Numbered from the stretch's first letter, positions 5,667-14,347 are shown. The stretch: DNA of 14,347 nucleotides from Gammaproteobacteria bacterium (GCA_020445165.1 JAGRHE010000057.1:1-14347), one strand, 5' to 3'. The notes: generated by a model from the sequence alone, not told the origin. Numbers and translations are program-made.

Positions 5667-6635
5667 ATGCGCAATCTTTTACGATGGGTATACGACAAGG
5701 CCACAGACTGGCTGACGAAGGACGGACCACCGTCCCCCACGCCACTCTGCGACTTCAGTCGGTTGGGATTCGAATTGAGGATCGGCGACGTGCTCCTCGT
5801 CGAGGGCCGCAGTCGCGTATCGGAAGTCATCAAGGTCATCACCCAGAGTCCCTGGAGCCACTCGGCCCTGTACATCGGTCGCCTGTACGATGTGCGCGAT
5901 CCGGACCTGCGCGAGGTGATCGGTTACCACTACGACGGTGATCCGGAAGATCAGTTGATCATCGAAGCGGTTATGGGCCGCGGCACCGGCATCACGCCGC
6001 TTTCCCATTACCGCCACGACCACCTGCGCATCTGCCGTCCGACCGGGCTGTCGCCGGCCGATGCCGAATCGGTGATCGGCTACGCCGTCAAGCACCTGGG
6101 CTGGGATTACGACGTGCGCCAGATCCTCGACCTGGCGCGGTTCTTCTTTCCCTGGAGTGTTCTGCCGCGGCGCTGGCGTTCCAGCCTGTTTCAGCACAAC
6201 GCAGGCAATCCGACGCGCACCGTGTGCTCGACGCTGATTGCCGAGGCATTCATGTCAGTCGATTTTCCGATCCTCCCGTTCATCGATCGCAATGACGATG
6301 GCAGCGTGCGTTTTTTCAAGCGCAACCCGCGCCTGGCGGCACCCCGTGATTTCGACTATTCGCCCTATTTCTCGATCATCAAGTATCCCTACCTCGGTCT
6401 GAACGACGTCGGTCTCTATCACCGCCTACCCTGGACGGACGACGGGATCTACAACGACGAGCGGCATGCGTTCAATCCGCCACCGAGCAAGGTGCTGCAC
6501 GAAGAACCCGAAGACGACGTGGTCGAGGAGATCGTTCTCGACGCCGACGAAGTGGAAGATCTCGAACACTCAACAACGCCGACATCCGGTTGGCGCAAAC
6601 ACCAAGCCTTCGCATTCTTGCGACGCAGGGGGTAA
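5667..6635 (+). CDS. YiiX/YebB-like permuted NlpC/P60 cysteine hydrolase
   Basis: A 322-aa protein with the circularly permuted papain-like layout of YiiX/YebB-type NlpC/P60 enzymes. RIGDVLLVEGRSRVSEVI is followed by PWSHSALYIG with catalytic His65, then LIIEA with Glu100, and finally TVCSTLIAEAF with the nucleophile Cys187. The His-before-Cys order marks the permuted family. Members may act on lipids or peptides; the substrate here is unknown. The N-terminus has no clear signal peptide. After the core comes an unusual acidic tail (about 279-300) and a basic end. I chose ATG 5667 because a further-upstream TTG (5625) would overlap the -10 box. It is five bases ahead of fadE, so the two are surely co-transcribed, and a lipid acyl-hydrolase role feeding beta-oxidation is a fair inference. 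Confidence 0.85.
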   Translation: MRNLLRWVYDKATDWLTKDGPPSPTPLCDFSRLGFELRIGDVLLVEGRSRVSEVIKVITQSPWSHSALYIGRLYDVRDPDLREVIGYHYDGDPEDQLIIEAVMGRGTGITPLSHYRHDHLRICRPTGLSPADAESVIGYAVKHLGWDYDVRQILDLARFFFPWSVLPRRWRSSLFQHNAGNPTRTVCSTLIAEAFMSVDFPILPFIDRNDDGSVRFFKRNPRLAAPRDFDYSPYFSIIKYPYLGLNDVGLYHRLPWTDDGIYNDERHAFNPPPSKVLHEEPEDDVVEEIVLDADEVEDLEHSTTPTSGWRKHQAFAFLRRRG

Positions 6636-6640
6636 ATCTG

Positions 6641-9127
6641 ATGTGGATTGTTACCGTGCTTGTTGTTGTCGGGGTGGTCTGGGCACTCGCCTACTGGGGC
6701 GCCGGGACCGGGGTGTGGATCGCTGCACTGGCAGCATCGCTGGTGACGCTGACACTCGGTAGTGATGCCGGCTGGCCAGTGATGGCGCCCTTGTGGCTGC
6801 TCGCCGGCCTGGTGGTGGCAGTGTTTGCCGTACCGCGCATCAGGCAGAGATTCATCACCGCGCCCTTGTTCCGCCAGTTCCGCAAGGTCGTGCCGCCCAT
6901 GTCGCAGACCGAACAGGAGGCACTCGAGGCCGGCAGTGTCTGGTGGGATGCCGAGCTGTTCACTGGCAAGCCGGACTGGCAGCGTCTGCTCAACCTGCCA
7001 CCGCCGCACCTGAGCAAGGCGGAACGTGACTTCCTCGACAAAGAGACCGAAACACTGTGTCGCATGCTCGACGACTGGCAGATCACGCACGAGGATCGCG
7101 ACCTGCCGGCCGATGTATGGCAGTACATCAAAGACAAGGGATTCTTTGGCCTGATCCTGCCTGAGGAGTACGGCGGCAAGGCATTCTCGGCGCTGGCGCA
7201 TTCCGAGGTGGTTATGAAACTGGCCAGCCGCAGCATCACCGCGGCGGTCACGGTCATGGTTCCCAACTCGCTCGGACCGGGCAAGCTGCTGATGCATTAC
7301 GGCACGCATGAGCAGAAGAAGCATTACCTGCCACGCCTGGCGCGCGGCGAAGAACTGCCCTGCTTCGCACTGACCGGGCCGGACGCCGGCAGCGATGCCG
7401 GTGCGATCCCCGACCACGGAGAGGTCTGCTTCGGCGAGTGGGAAGGCGAACGGGTACTCGGTGTACGCCTGAACTGGGAGAAGCGTTACATCACGCTGGG
7501 ACCGGTGTGCACGCTGCTCGGCCTGGCGTTCAAGCTGTACGACCCGCAGCACCTGCTCGGCAAGGAGGAATCGCTGGGCGTGTCGATTGCGCTGGTGCCG
7601 CGAGATACGCCGGGAGTGAACATCGGTGAGCGGCATGTGCCGCTCGACATCCCTTTCCAGAATGGGCCGAACACCGGCAAGGACGTGTTCGTACCGATGT
7701 CGCAGCTGATCGGCGGTGTCGACTACATCGGCCAGGGCTGGCGGATGCTGGTCGAGTGCCTGGCCGAAGGTCGCGGTATCTCGCTGCCGGCGTTGAGTGT
7801 CGGCGCCGGCAAGACTGCGGCGCGCTACACCGGTGCCTACGCCGCCGTACGCCGCCAGTTCAATCAGCCGATCGGCCGCTTCGAAGGCATCGAAGAGCCA
7901 TTGGCACGGATCGCCGCCCTCACCTACCAGATGGATGCCGCGCGCACGCTCACCCTGGGTGCACTGGATATTGGCGAAAAGCCCTCGGTGATTTCGGCCA
8001 TCGTCAAGTACCACCTGACCGAGAAATACCGCCGCTGCATCAACGATGCGATGGACATCCAGGGTGGCAGTGGTATCTGTCTCGGGCCTTCCAATCTGAT
8101 CGGACGCGCCTACCAGTCGATCCCGATCGCGATCACGGTCGAGGGGGCCAACATCCTGACCCGCAGCATGATCATCTTCGGCCAGGGCGCGATCCGCTGC
8201 CATCCCTGGGTGCTGCGTGAATTCCAGGCGGTGCAGAACCCGGACAGCAAACGCGGCCTGGAACAGTTCGATCACGCGATCTTCGGCCATGTCGGTTTCG
8301 TGCTCAGCAATGTCGCGCGCAGCCTGTTCCTGGGCCTGACCCGCGGCCGCTTTACGTCGGCACCGGTCGATGGTCCGACAAGGCGTTACTTCCAGCAGCT
8401 GCATTGGATGAGCGCAGCGTTCGCGCTCAGCGCCGACGTGGCCATGATGACCCTGGGTGGATCGCTCAAGCGCAAGGAACGTCTGTCGGCCCGGCTCGGC
8501 GACGTACTCAGCGAGTTGTATCTCACCTCTGCGGTCCTCAAACGGTTCGAGGACCAGGGTCGCCCGGAGGCTGATATGCCGCTGGTCACCTGGGCCTGCG
8601 AGAACTCCTTCTACCAGATGCAGGAAAGCCTGCGCCTGTTATTCCGCAACCTGCCGTGGCGTCCGCTGGGTTGGCTGCTGCGGATGATGGTGTTCCCGAG
8701 CGGCCGGCCTTACACGGCCCCGCGTGACCGGGTCGACCACCTCGCTGCCGGCGTGCTGCTGCAGCCTGGAGAGGCACGTGAACGCCTGACCCGCGGCATC
8801 TTCATCACCGACGATGCCGATTACCGCCAGGGCCAGATCGAGCAGGCATTCGCCCAGGCCGCCAAGGTGGCACCGATCGAACGCACTGTGCGCGAGGCGC
8901 GCCGCGCCGGATTGCTGCGCAAGAGCGGCTCCGCCGAGCTGGTCCAGGAAGCGCTTGCCGCGGGCGTGATCAGCGACGATGAGGCAGACGCGCTGCAGCG
9001 CATGGCCGAGTTGCGCCGCGCGGTGATCATGGTCGACAGCTTCGAGCAATACGGTCAGCGCTTTGCAATGGGCGCTTCGCGCACCGGTAAACCGACGATC
9101 TATGCCATCAAGGGAGGCGGGTCATGA
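6641..9127 (+). CDS. fadE: Acyl-CoA dehydrogenase FadE, membrane-anchored
   Basis: An 828-aa enzyme of the FadE type, close to the roughly 815 residues of E. coli FadE. It oxidises acyl-CoA to trans-2-enoyl-CoA, the first step of beta-oxidation, passing electrons to the respiratory chain. Up to three hydrophobic segments (about 2-18, 22-40, 46-65) anchor the N-terminus in the inner membrane. The dehydrogenase core (about 130-520) contains FALTGPDAGSDAGAIPD, typical of FadE, and Glu501 in VEGANILTRSM, the likely catalytic base, followed by IFGQGAIRCHPWVL. The long C-terminal part is the FadE-specific domain (DUF1974 type). ATG 6641 is chosen because AGGGGG lies 8 bases upstream and the hydrophobic anchor begins at once. 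It overlaps the thiolase start by 4 bp. Confidence 0.96.
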   Translation: MWIVTVLVVVGVVWALAYWGAGTGVWIAALAASLVTLTLGSDAGWPVMAPLWLLAGLVVAVFAVPRIRQRFITAPLFRQFRKVVPPMSQTEQEALEAGSVWWDAELFTGKPDWQRLLNLPPPHLSKAERDFLDKETETLCRMLDDWQITHEDRDLPADVWQYIKDKGFFGLILPEEYGGKAFSALAHSEVVMKLASRSITAAVTVMVPNSLGPGKLLMHYGTHEQKKHYLPRLARGEELPCFALTGPDAGSDAGAIPDHGEVCFGEWEGERVLGVRLNWEKRYITLGPVCTLLGLAFKLYDPQHLLGKEESLGVSIALVPRDTPGVNIGERHVPLDIPFQNGPNTGKDVFVPMSQLIGGVDYIGQGWRMLVECLAEGRGISLPALSVGAGKTAARYTGAYAAVRRQFNQPIGRFEGIEEPLARIAALTYQMDAARTLTLGALDIGEKPSVISAIVKYHLTEKYRRCINDAMDIQGGSGICLGPSNLIGRAYQSIPIAITVEGANILTRSMIIFGQGAIRCHPWVLREFQAVQNPDSKRGLEQFDHAIFGHVGFVLSNVARSLFLGLTRGRFTSAPVDGPTRRYFQQLHWMSAAFALSADVAMMTLGGSLKRKERLSARLGDVLSELYLTSAVLKRFEDQGRPEADMPLVTWACENSFYQMQESLRLLFRNLPWRPLGWLLRMMVFPSGRPYTAPRDRVDHLAAGVLLQPGEARERLTRGIFITDDADYRQGQIEQAFAQAAKVAPIERTVREARRAGLLRKSGSAELVQEALAAGVISDDEADALQRMAELRRAVIMVDSFEQYGQRFAMGASRTGKPTIYAIKGGGS

Positions 9128-10455
9128 GCACGACACTGGATCAGGACCGCGGCAATCTCCGTGGTCGCCCCGTATACATCGTTGACGGGACACGCACACC
9201 GTTTCTCAAGACACGCGGCAGGCCAGGACCTTTCCGGGCCAGTGATCTCGCACTGGCTTCAGGCCGCGCGCTGATGACCGGGCTTGCATTGTCACCGGAA
9301 AAGCTCGACCAGGTGATCCTCGGCTGCGTGTCATCCGGTCCGGACGAGGCGAACATCGCGCGCGTGGTTTCGCTGCGCCTGGGCTGCGGCGAACAGGTGC
9401 CGGCCTGGACCGTGCAGCGCAACTGCGCCTCGGGCATGCAGGCGGTCGAGAGCGCCGCCCTGCAGATTGCCAATGGACGCAGCGAGCTGGTGCTGGCCGG
9501 CGGGACCGAGTCGATGAGTCATCACCCGGTGCTGCTCAACGAGGCCATGGTGGCCTGGCTTGGCGCCTGGAGCCAGGCGCGGTCCGCTGGCGCCCGTGGT
9601 CGCGCCCTGTTGCAACTGCGTGCCGCCCACTTCAAGCCGATCATCGCGCTTCTGCGTGGCCTGACCGATCCGGTCGTCGGCCTCTCGATGGGGCAGACGG
9701 CCGAGGAACTGGCCGAGCGCTTCGCCATCGATCGCACTGAGATGGATGCCTACGCGGTGCGCAGTCATCAGCGCCTCGCGCACGCCATGGAACAGGGCTG
9801 GATGGACGAGATCGAACCGCTGTACGGCAGTGATGGGAAAGTCTACGAGTCTGATGACGGTGTACGCCCCGACTCTTCGCTCGAGGCACTGGCCAAGCTG
9901 CGCCCGGTGTTCGACCGCCCGGTCGGCCGGGTCACCGCCGGCAACAGTGCCCAGGTGACCGATGGCGCGGCGATGTTGCTGCTGGCCTCGGCCGACGCGG
10001 TGGAAAGGCACGACCTGCCGGTGCTCGGCCGGGTCGTCGACAGTCAGTGGGCAGGCCTCGATCCGGCGCAGATGGGATTGGGCCCGGTGCACGCCATGGC
10101 GCCGCTGATACAGCGGCATGGCCTGTACTCGGACGATATCGGCACCTGGGAGATCAACGAGGCGTTCGCGGCCCAGGTGCTGGCCTGCTGCCGGGCGTGG
10201 CAGTCCGACAGCTACTGTCGCACCGAACTCGGACTGGAAGGCGCATTCGGCGCGATCGACGAATCGCGCCTGAACGTCGATGGGGGGGGCGTGAGCCTGG
10301 GCCACCCGGTCGGTGCCAGCGGTGCGCGCATCACCCTGCATGCACTCGAAGTGATGCGCCGTGAGGAACGCAGGCTGGGCATGGCCAGCCTGTGCATCGG
10401 CGGTGGCCAGGGCGGTGCCCTGCTACTCGAACGGACGGAGGAGATGGCAGCATGA
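9124..10455 (+). CDS. fadI: 3-ketoacyl-CoA thiolase (acetyl-CoA C-acyltransferase), FadI-like
   Basis: A 443-aa thiolase catalysing the last step of beta-oxidation, cleaving 3-ketoacyl-CoA with CoA to acetyl-CoA and a shortened acyl-CoA. Cys101 in NCASGMQA is the acyl-accepting nucleophile; His394 in SLGHPVGASGAR and Cys424 in CIGGGQGGA complete the active site. The long insert around 140-185 (WLGAWSQARSAG to LRGLTDP) is characteristic of FadI and mitochondrial beta-subunit thiolases rather than the shorter FadA. A run of eight G at 10282-10289 encodes Gly residues just before the GHP motif. AGGGAGG lies six bases before the ATG. Four-base ATGA overlaps with fadE and fadJ point to strict co-translation. 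FadI normally pairs physically with FadJ, which follows. Confidence 0.95.
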   Translation: MSTTLDQDRGNLRGRPVYIVDGTRTPFLKTRGRPGPFRASDLALASGRALMTGLALSPEKLDQVILGCVSSGPDEANIARVVSLRLGCGEQVPAWTVQRNCASGMQAVESAALQIANGRSELVLAGGTESMSHHPVLLNEAMVAWLGAWSQARSAGARGRALLQLRAAHFKPIIALLRGLTDPVVGLSMGQTAEELAERFAIDRTEMDAYAVRSHQRLAHAMEQGWMDEIEPLYGSDGKVYESDDGVRPDSSLEALAKLRPVFDRPVGRVTAGNSAQVTDGAAMLLLASADAVERHDLPVLGRVVDSQWAGLDPAQMGLGPVHAMAPLIQRHGLYSDDIGTWEINEAFAAQVLACCRAWQSDSYCRTELGLEGAFGAIDESRLNVDGGGVSLGHPVGASGARITLHALEVMRREERRLGMASLCIGGGQGGALLLERTEEMAA

Positions 10456-12473
10456 ACCGGCATTTCACGCTCGAGAAAGACGACAACGGCATCGCCTGGC
10501 TGACCTTCGACAAGGCCGACAGCGCGACCAATGTGCTCACCGAAGAGGTGCTCGAAGGGTTCGACCAGGCCCTGGTGCAGGCGGCTCAGATGCATCCGAA
10601 GGGATTGGTCATCCAGTCCGGCAAGGACAACGGCTTCATCGCCGGCGCTGATGTGAAAGCGTTTGCACAGATCGCAGGCGTTGCATCGGCCGAACAGCAT
10701 ATCCAGCGCGTACACGAGATCTTTCACCGGCTCGAATCGATGGCCTTCCCGACCGTCGCCGCGATCCATGGATTCTGCCTCGGTGGAGGACTCGAACTGT
10801 CGTTGGCGTGCGACTACCGCGTGTGCTGCGACGACAGCGCGACCCGGCTCGGTTTTCCAGAAGTGAAACTCGGTATCTTCCCGGGCTATGGCGGCACGGT
10901 GCGCAGTACGCGCCTGCTCGGCGACCTGAAGGCACTCGAACTGATGCTCGGCGGACGCACCGTCAGCGCCCGCGCCGCGCGTGCCATCGGCCTGGTCGAC
11001 CTGAGCGTGCCGCGCCGCCAGCTGCGCTCGGCTGCGCTGCAGCTGCTGCATAACAAGCGGCGGCCACGCCAGGCGGGGTGGCTGAAACGGGCGCCGGCGC
11101 TGGCCCCGATGCGCCCGTTGATTGCCCGCCTGATGGCGTCGCAGGTGCGCAAGAAGGTCAATACCGCGCACTACCCGGCCCCGCTCGAACTGCTCGAACA
11201 CTGGCAGGCCACCGCGGGTGACGAGGCGGCGATGTATGCCAGCGAAGCGGCGAATGTCGCGCGCCTGATCAACGAGACACCGGCGCAGAACCTGATCCGG
11301 GTATTCCTGCTGCAGGATCGCCTGAAGGCCGAGGGTGACAAGAAGGATTTCAGTCCGACCCACGTGCACGTGGTCGGCGGCGGCGTCATGGGTGGGGATA
11401 TCGCCGCCTGGTGCGCATTGCGCGGCATGCATGTGACCCTGCAGGACCGCGCTCCGGAGTACCTGGCTCGGGCCGTAGAGCGGGCACATTCGCTGTTCCG
11501 GCACAAGCTCAAGGATCGTTATGCCGCCCAGGCCGCGATCGATCGCCTGATGCCGGATCACCGTGGACGCGGTGTGCGCAATGCCGATGTCGTCATCGAG
11601 GCGATCTTCGAGGACATCGATGCCAAGCGCGCGCTGTATGCCGATCTCGAACCGCAGATGAAGCCCGACGCCGTATTGGCAACCAACACCTCGAGCATTC
11701 CGCTCGCGGTGCTCGGCGAACGGCTGCAGCGCCCGGGCCGGCTGGTCGGCCTGCATTTCTTCAACCCGGTGGCGAAGATGCCGCTACTGGAGATAGTGCA
11801 CGACAGTGCCACGGAGCCGGAAATGGTCGCCAGGGCTGCGGCCTTTGCGCGCCACATCGACAAGTTGCCGCTGAAAGTCCGCAGTAGTCCGGGCTTCCTG
11901 GTCAACCGCGTGCTGATGCCCTACCTGCTGGAGGCGGTCGAATTGCTCGAAGAAGGCGTGCCGGCGCCGGTCGTCGACAAGGCGGCCCTGCAGTTCGGCA
12001 TGCCGATGGGGCCGATCGAACTGGCCGACACCGTCGGCCTGGATATCTGCCTGTCGGTGGCCGAGAAGATGGCGGCGGCGCTGCACAACGCAGTGCCGGG
12101 CCGGCTGCGCGAACTGGTCGAGGCCGGCGACCTGGGCCGGAAGTCCGGCAAGGGTTTCTACCAGTGGCGTGACGGCAAGGCCGTCAAGGACGATGCACAG
12201 CAATCAGAGTATTCGTTGCCGGACATCAGTGACCGGCTGGTGCTACGCCTGGTCAACGAATCGGTCGCCTGTCTGCGCGAGGGCGTGGTCGAAGACGAGG
12301 ATCTGCTGGACGCCGGCGTGATCTTCGGCACCGGGTTTGCGCCGTTCCGCGGCGGTCCGATGCATTATGTCCACAGCCGCGGAATCGGTGAGGTGCAAAA
12401 GCGCCTCGATGAATTGGAACATCGTTTCGGTGAGCATTTTCATGCAGATCCAGGCTGGGGTGCCTTGGCCTGA
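10452..12473 (+). CDS. fadJ: Bifunctional enoyl-CoA hydratase / 3-hydroxyacyl-CoA dehydrogenase, FadJ-like
   Basis: A 673-aa fused enzyme performing the two middle steps of beta-oxidation, somewhat shorter than E. coli FadJ and FadB (about 714-729). The crotonase half (about 1-190) has the oxyanion-hole segment GFIAGADVKAF, Glu115 in GGGLELS, and Glu137 in FPEVKLGIFPGYGGT as the two catalytic glutamates. The dehydrogenase half (about 300-620) has the NAD-binding GGGVMGGD (309-316), TNTSSIPL, and the His435-Glu447 pair (GLHFFNPVAKMPLLEIV) with the same 12-residue spacing as FadB. SPGFLVNRVLMPYLLEA marks the C-terminal dehydrogenase domain. The start at 10452 is the ATGA overlap with fadI; it is preceded by GGAGG. 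All catalytic residues are intact. Confidence 0.95.
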   Translation: MNRHFTLEKDDNGIAWLTFDKADSATNVLTEEVLEGFDQALVQAAQMHPKGLVIQSGKDNGFIAGADVKAFAQIAGVASAEQHIQRVHEIFHRLESMAFPTVAAIHGFCLGGGLELSLACDYRVCCDDSATRLGFPEVKLGIFPGYGGTVRSTRLLGDLKALELMLGGRTVSARAARAIGLVDLSVPRRQLRSAALQLLHNKRRPRQAGWLKRAPALAPMRPLIARLMASQVRKKVNTAHYPAPLELLEHWQATAGDEAAMYASEAANVARLINETPAQNLIRVFLLQDRLKAEGDKKDFSPTHVHVVGGGVMGGDIAAWCALRGMHVTLQDRAPEYLARAVERAHSLFRHKLKDRYAAQAAIDRLMPDHRGRGVRNADVVIEAIFEDIDAKRALYADLEPQMKPDAVLATNTSSIPLAVLGERLQRPGRLVGLHFFNPVAKMPLLEIVHDSATEPEMVARAAAFARHIDKLPLKVRSSPGFLVNRVLMPYLLEAVELLEEGVPAPVVDKAALQFGMPMGPIELADTVGLDICLSVAEKMAAALHNAVPGRLRELVEAGDLGRKSGKGFYQWRDGKAVKDDAQQSEYSLPDISDRLVLRLVNESVACLREGVVEDEDLLDAGVIFGTGFAPFRGGPMHYVHSRGIGEVQKRLDELEHRFGEHFHADPGWGALA

Positions 12474-12504
12474 AGCAAGCATGAGGTGAACAAGGAGAAC
12501 GCAC

Positions 12505-14298
12505 ATGCTGCAGGAATTACGCTACATCGGCATGGATGATGCGCCGACCCTGGCGGATCTGTTCAATGAACGCTGCCTGCGATCGCCCAGCGGTCTGGCT
12601 TACGTGCAGTACCGTGATGGAGGCTGGCAACAGTTCACCTGGGAGCAGACGCGCTCGATGGTCGGTCACTGGCAGGGCGCGATGCAGGCCGACGGACTGC
12701 AATCCGGTGATCGCGTCGCGATCATGTGCAGCAACAGCTGGGAATGGGTGTTGTGTGACCAGGCGGCGCAGGGGCTTGGCATGGTCACGGTTCCGGTTTA
12801 CACGAATGACCGTGCCGAGAATATCCAATGGATACTGCGCGATTCCGGCGCCAGCATGCTGTTGATCGAGAATCGTGCGCAGTGGGAAAGCCTGGCGGAA
12901 TTGCACGACGACCTTGCCTCGCTGCGTCGCATCGTCTGCCTGGAGCCCATCGACGATGCTCCGGCGAACCTGCGCACCCCCGATCAATGGCTTGCCGGTC
13001 AGGAGACCGCCTATTCGTGCAAACCGGGTGAACAGGACAGCCTGGCGACGATCGTCTACACCTCCGGCACGACCGGGCGTCCCAAGGGCGTGATGCTCAG
13101 TCATCGCAACATCCTGTTCAACGTGCAGGCGGCCCTGAAGGTGTTCGATGTCTACGAACACGACCTGATGCTGTCGTTCCTGCCCCTTTCGCACACGTTC
13201 GAACGGACGGTCGGCTACTACCTGCCGATGAGTGCCGGCACCGCGATTGCTTACAATCGCTCGATCGCCCAACTGGCCGATGACCTGGTCGAGATCCAGC
13301 CGACGCTGATGATCTCCGTGCCGCGCATCTTCGAGCGCGTCTACGGCAAGATAAAGGACAAGCTCGCCACCGGCCCGGCCATAAGCCGTTCGCTGTTCGA
13401 GTCGGCCGTCGCCATCGGCTGGCAGCATTTCCTGCATCAGCAGGGACGCGGCCGCTGGCAGCCGTCGTTTCTGTTGCGGCCCGTGCTCGACCTGCTGGTG
13501 GCCCGCAAGGTACGCGCCAAGCTCGGTGGCCGGATGCGTTTCACCGTGTGTGGTGGTGCCGCCCTGCCCCCCGAGGTTGCAAAACTCTTCATTGGCCTGG
13601 GTATCCCGGTGACCCAGGGTTATGGACTCACCGAGACATCGCCGGTGATCGCCGCCAATCCATTGGCCAACAACGAGCCTGCTTCGGTTGGCCTGCCGTT
13701 GCCCGGTGTCGAGGTACGCGTCAGCGACGACGGTGAGCTGTTGACCCGCAGTCCCAGCGTCATGCTCGGCTACTGGAAGAACGACGAGGCCACGGCCGAG
13801 ATCATCGACCGCGACGGCTGGCTGCACACCGGCGACAAGGTCGCGATCGCCGACTCGGGTCATATCAGGATCACCGGTCGCATCAAGGACATCATCGTAC
13901 TGTCGAATGGCGAAAAGGTGCCGCCTGGCGACATGGAAAATGCCATCGCGCTGGATGAACTGGTGGACCAGGTTCTGGTGATCGGTGAAGGCCGCCCATA
14001 CCTGAGCGCCATCGTCGTGCCGAATCCGGAGGCGTTCGCCCGGGTTGCCGAAGGGCTGCACCTGGATCCTGCCAACGAAGACACCTGTTGCGACGAAAAC
14101 GTGCGTTCGATCTTCATGCAGCACGTGCAGGAACGGATTGCGGCATTTCCCGGCTATGCGCAGGTGCGCGAACTGGCCGTGGTCAACGAACCCTGGACGC
14201 CGGACAATGGCCTCGCGACCCCGACCCTGAAGTTGCGTCGCAACAAGATCCTGGAACGCTACCACGACATCACCGAAAAACTGTATGCCGGACACTGA
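12505..14298 (+). CDS. Long-chain fatty acid-CoA ligase (AMP-binding synthetase)
   Basis: A 597-aa adenylate-forming enzyme that activates free fatty acids to acyl-CoA through an acyl-AMP intermediate. The P-loop TIVYTSGTTGRPKGVML (Gly188 to Gly195 region) is at about 182-198, QGYGLTETSPVI at 371-382, the ribose-binding Asp444 in DGWLHTGDKV, and the hinge GRIKDIIVLSNGEKVPP at 458-474. TPTLKLRRNKI near the C-terminus carries the likely catalytic lysine. At about 600 residues, with the TETSPVIAANPLANN segment, it looks like the COG1022 (FAA1-type) branch rather than the classic shorter FadD. AAGGAG lies seven bases before the ATG. It follows fadJ after 31 bp, so it belongs to the operon and supplies its substrate. 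Chain-length preference cannot be read here. Confidence 0.93.
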   Translation: MLQELRYIGMDDAPTLADLFNERCLRSPSGLAYVQYRDGGWQQFTWEQTRSMVGHWQGAMQADGLQSGDRVAIMCSNSWEWVLCDQAAQGLGMVTVPVYTNDRAENIQWILRDSGASMLLIENRAQWESLAELHDDLASLRRIVCLEPIDDAPANLRTPDQWLAGQETAYSCKPGEQDSLATIVYTSGTTGRPKGVMLSHRNILFNVQAALKVFDVYEHDLMLSFLPLSHTFERTVGYYLPMSAGTAIAYNRSIAQLADDLVEIQPTLMISVPRIFERVYGKIKDKLATGPAISRSLFESAVAIGWQHFLHQQGRGRWQPSFLLRPVLDLLVARKVRAKLGGRMRFTVCGGAALPPEVAKLFIGLGIPVTQGYGLTETSPVIAANPLANNEPASVGLPLPGVEVRVSDDGELLTRSPSVMLGYWKNDEATAEIIDRDGWLHTGDKVAIADSGHIRITGRIKDIIVLSNGEKVPPGDMENAIALDELVDQVLVIGEGRPYLSAIVVPNPEAFARVAEGLHLDPANEDTCCDENVRSIFMQHVQERIAAFPGYAQVRELAVVNEPWTPDNGLATPTLKLRRNKILERYHDITEKLYAGH

Positions 14299-14347
14299 AC
14301 ACGCCCAGGAACGCGAACTGACCTACCGCGTCGTGGCGATGCCGGCC
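14285..14347 (+). CDS. Probable acyl-CoA thioesterase (YciA-like hotdog), 5' end only
   Basis: The first 21 codons, running off the window. The peptide includes ELTYRVVAMPA, which matches the conserved first strand of hotdog acyl-CoA thioesterases of the YciA type (usually continuing AMPADTN...GG). Such enzymes hydrolyse acyl-CoA to free acid and CoA, which could protect CoA pools during beta-oxidation. The ATG overlaps the end of the synthetase gene by 14 bp, and no strong Shine-Dalgarno is visible, so translation may depend on coupling. The call rests on a very short segment. Confidence 0.6.
   Translation, partial: MPDTEHAQERELTYRVVAMPA

Noticed and set aside
6449..8404. 651-aa open frame on the minus strand opposite fadE
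   Set aside because: It lies opposite a gene with intact catalytic motifs and its translation is low-complexity and family-less. It is a codon-bias shadow of high-GC coding DNA.
10212..11756. 514-aa minus-strand open frame opposite fadI/fadJ
   Set aside because: It spans two real genes on the other strand and shows no recognisable motif.
12517..14295. 592-aa open frame on the minus strand opposite the acyl-CoA synthetase
   Set aside because: It mirrors a clearly identified gene and shows no domain or ribosome-binding site, so it is a shadow frame.

Overview
The window looks like chromosomal DNA from a gammaproteobacterium of fairly high GC content (judged by eye, not counted). Two things support this: a fatty-acid oxidation cluster of gammaproteobacterial type (long membrane-anchored FadE, FadI-type thiolase, FadJ-type fused hydratase/dehydrogenase), and a 28-bp site at 3860-3887 whose XerC and XerD arms match the gammaproteobacterial chromosome-dimer-resolution site dif. 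I cannot name the genus; a Chromatiales-like sulfur oxidiser is only a guess.

Left part (1-3612), defence and toxin-antitoxin genes, all on the + strand. The window opens inside the 3' end of a type I restriction-modification methylase gene (hsdM). Two overlapping genes follow: a 403-aa protein with a PD-(D/E)XK-like nuclease signature and an Mrr-family restriction endonuclease. The overlaps (8 bp and 4 bp) suggest one translationally coupled unit. No hsdS or hsdR is visible. After 383 bp with no recognisable gene comes a MNT/HEPN pair (MntA-like antitoxin nucleotidyltransferase and HepT-like HEPN toxin), also overlapping by 8 bp.

Middle (3613-4378). This stretch holds a possible broken frame, a GC-rich hairpin, the dif-like site, and a 100-aa minus-strand gene of unknown function that ends 13 bp beyond dif. 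The dif-like site is the most striking feature of the window. Either the window lies at the replication terminus, or it holds a junction of a Xer-integrated element. The defence genes on its left and metabolic genes on its right fit both readings.

Right part (4379-14347), lipid metabolism, all on the + strand. A class V PLP-dependent aminotransferase-like gene comes first. An AT-rich promoter region follows, with a strong inverted repeat (5574-5600) and a good -10 box. Then comes a tightly packed operon: YiiX/YebB-like permuted NlpC/P60 hydrolase, FadE acyl-CoA dehydrogenase, FadI-like thiolase, FadJ-like enoyl-CoA hydratase/3-hydroxyacyl-CoA dehydrogenase, long-chain acyl-CoA synthetase, and the first 21 codons of a probable YciA-type acyl-CoA thioesterase. 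Together these activate a fatty acid, run a full beta-oxidation cycle, and may hydrolyse surplus acyl-CoA. The hydrolase at the operon head is an unexpected member and might release acyl groups from lipids, but this is inference from context.
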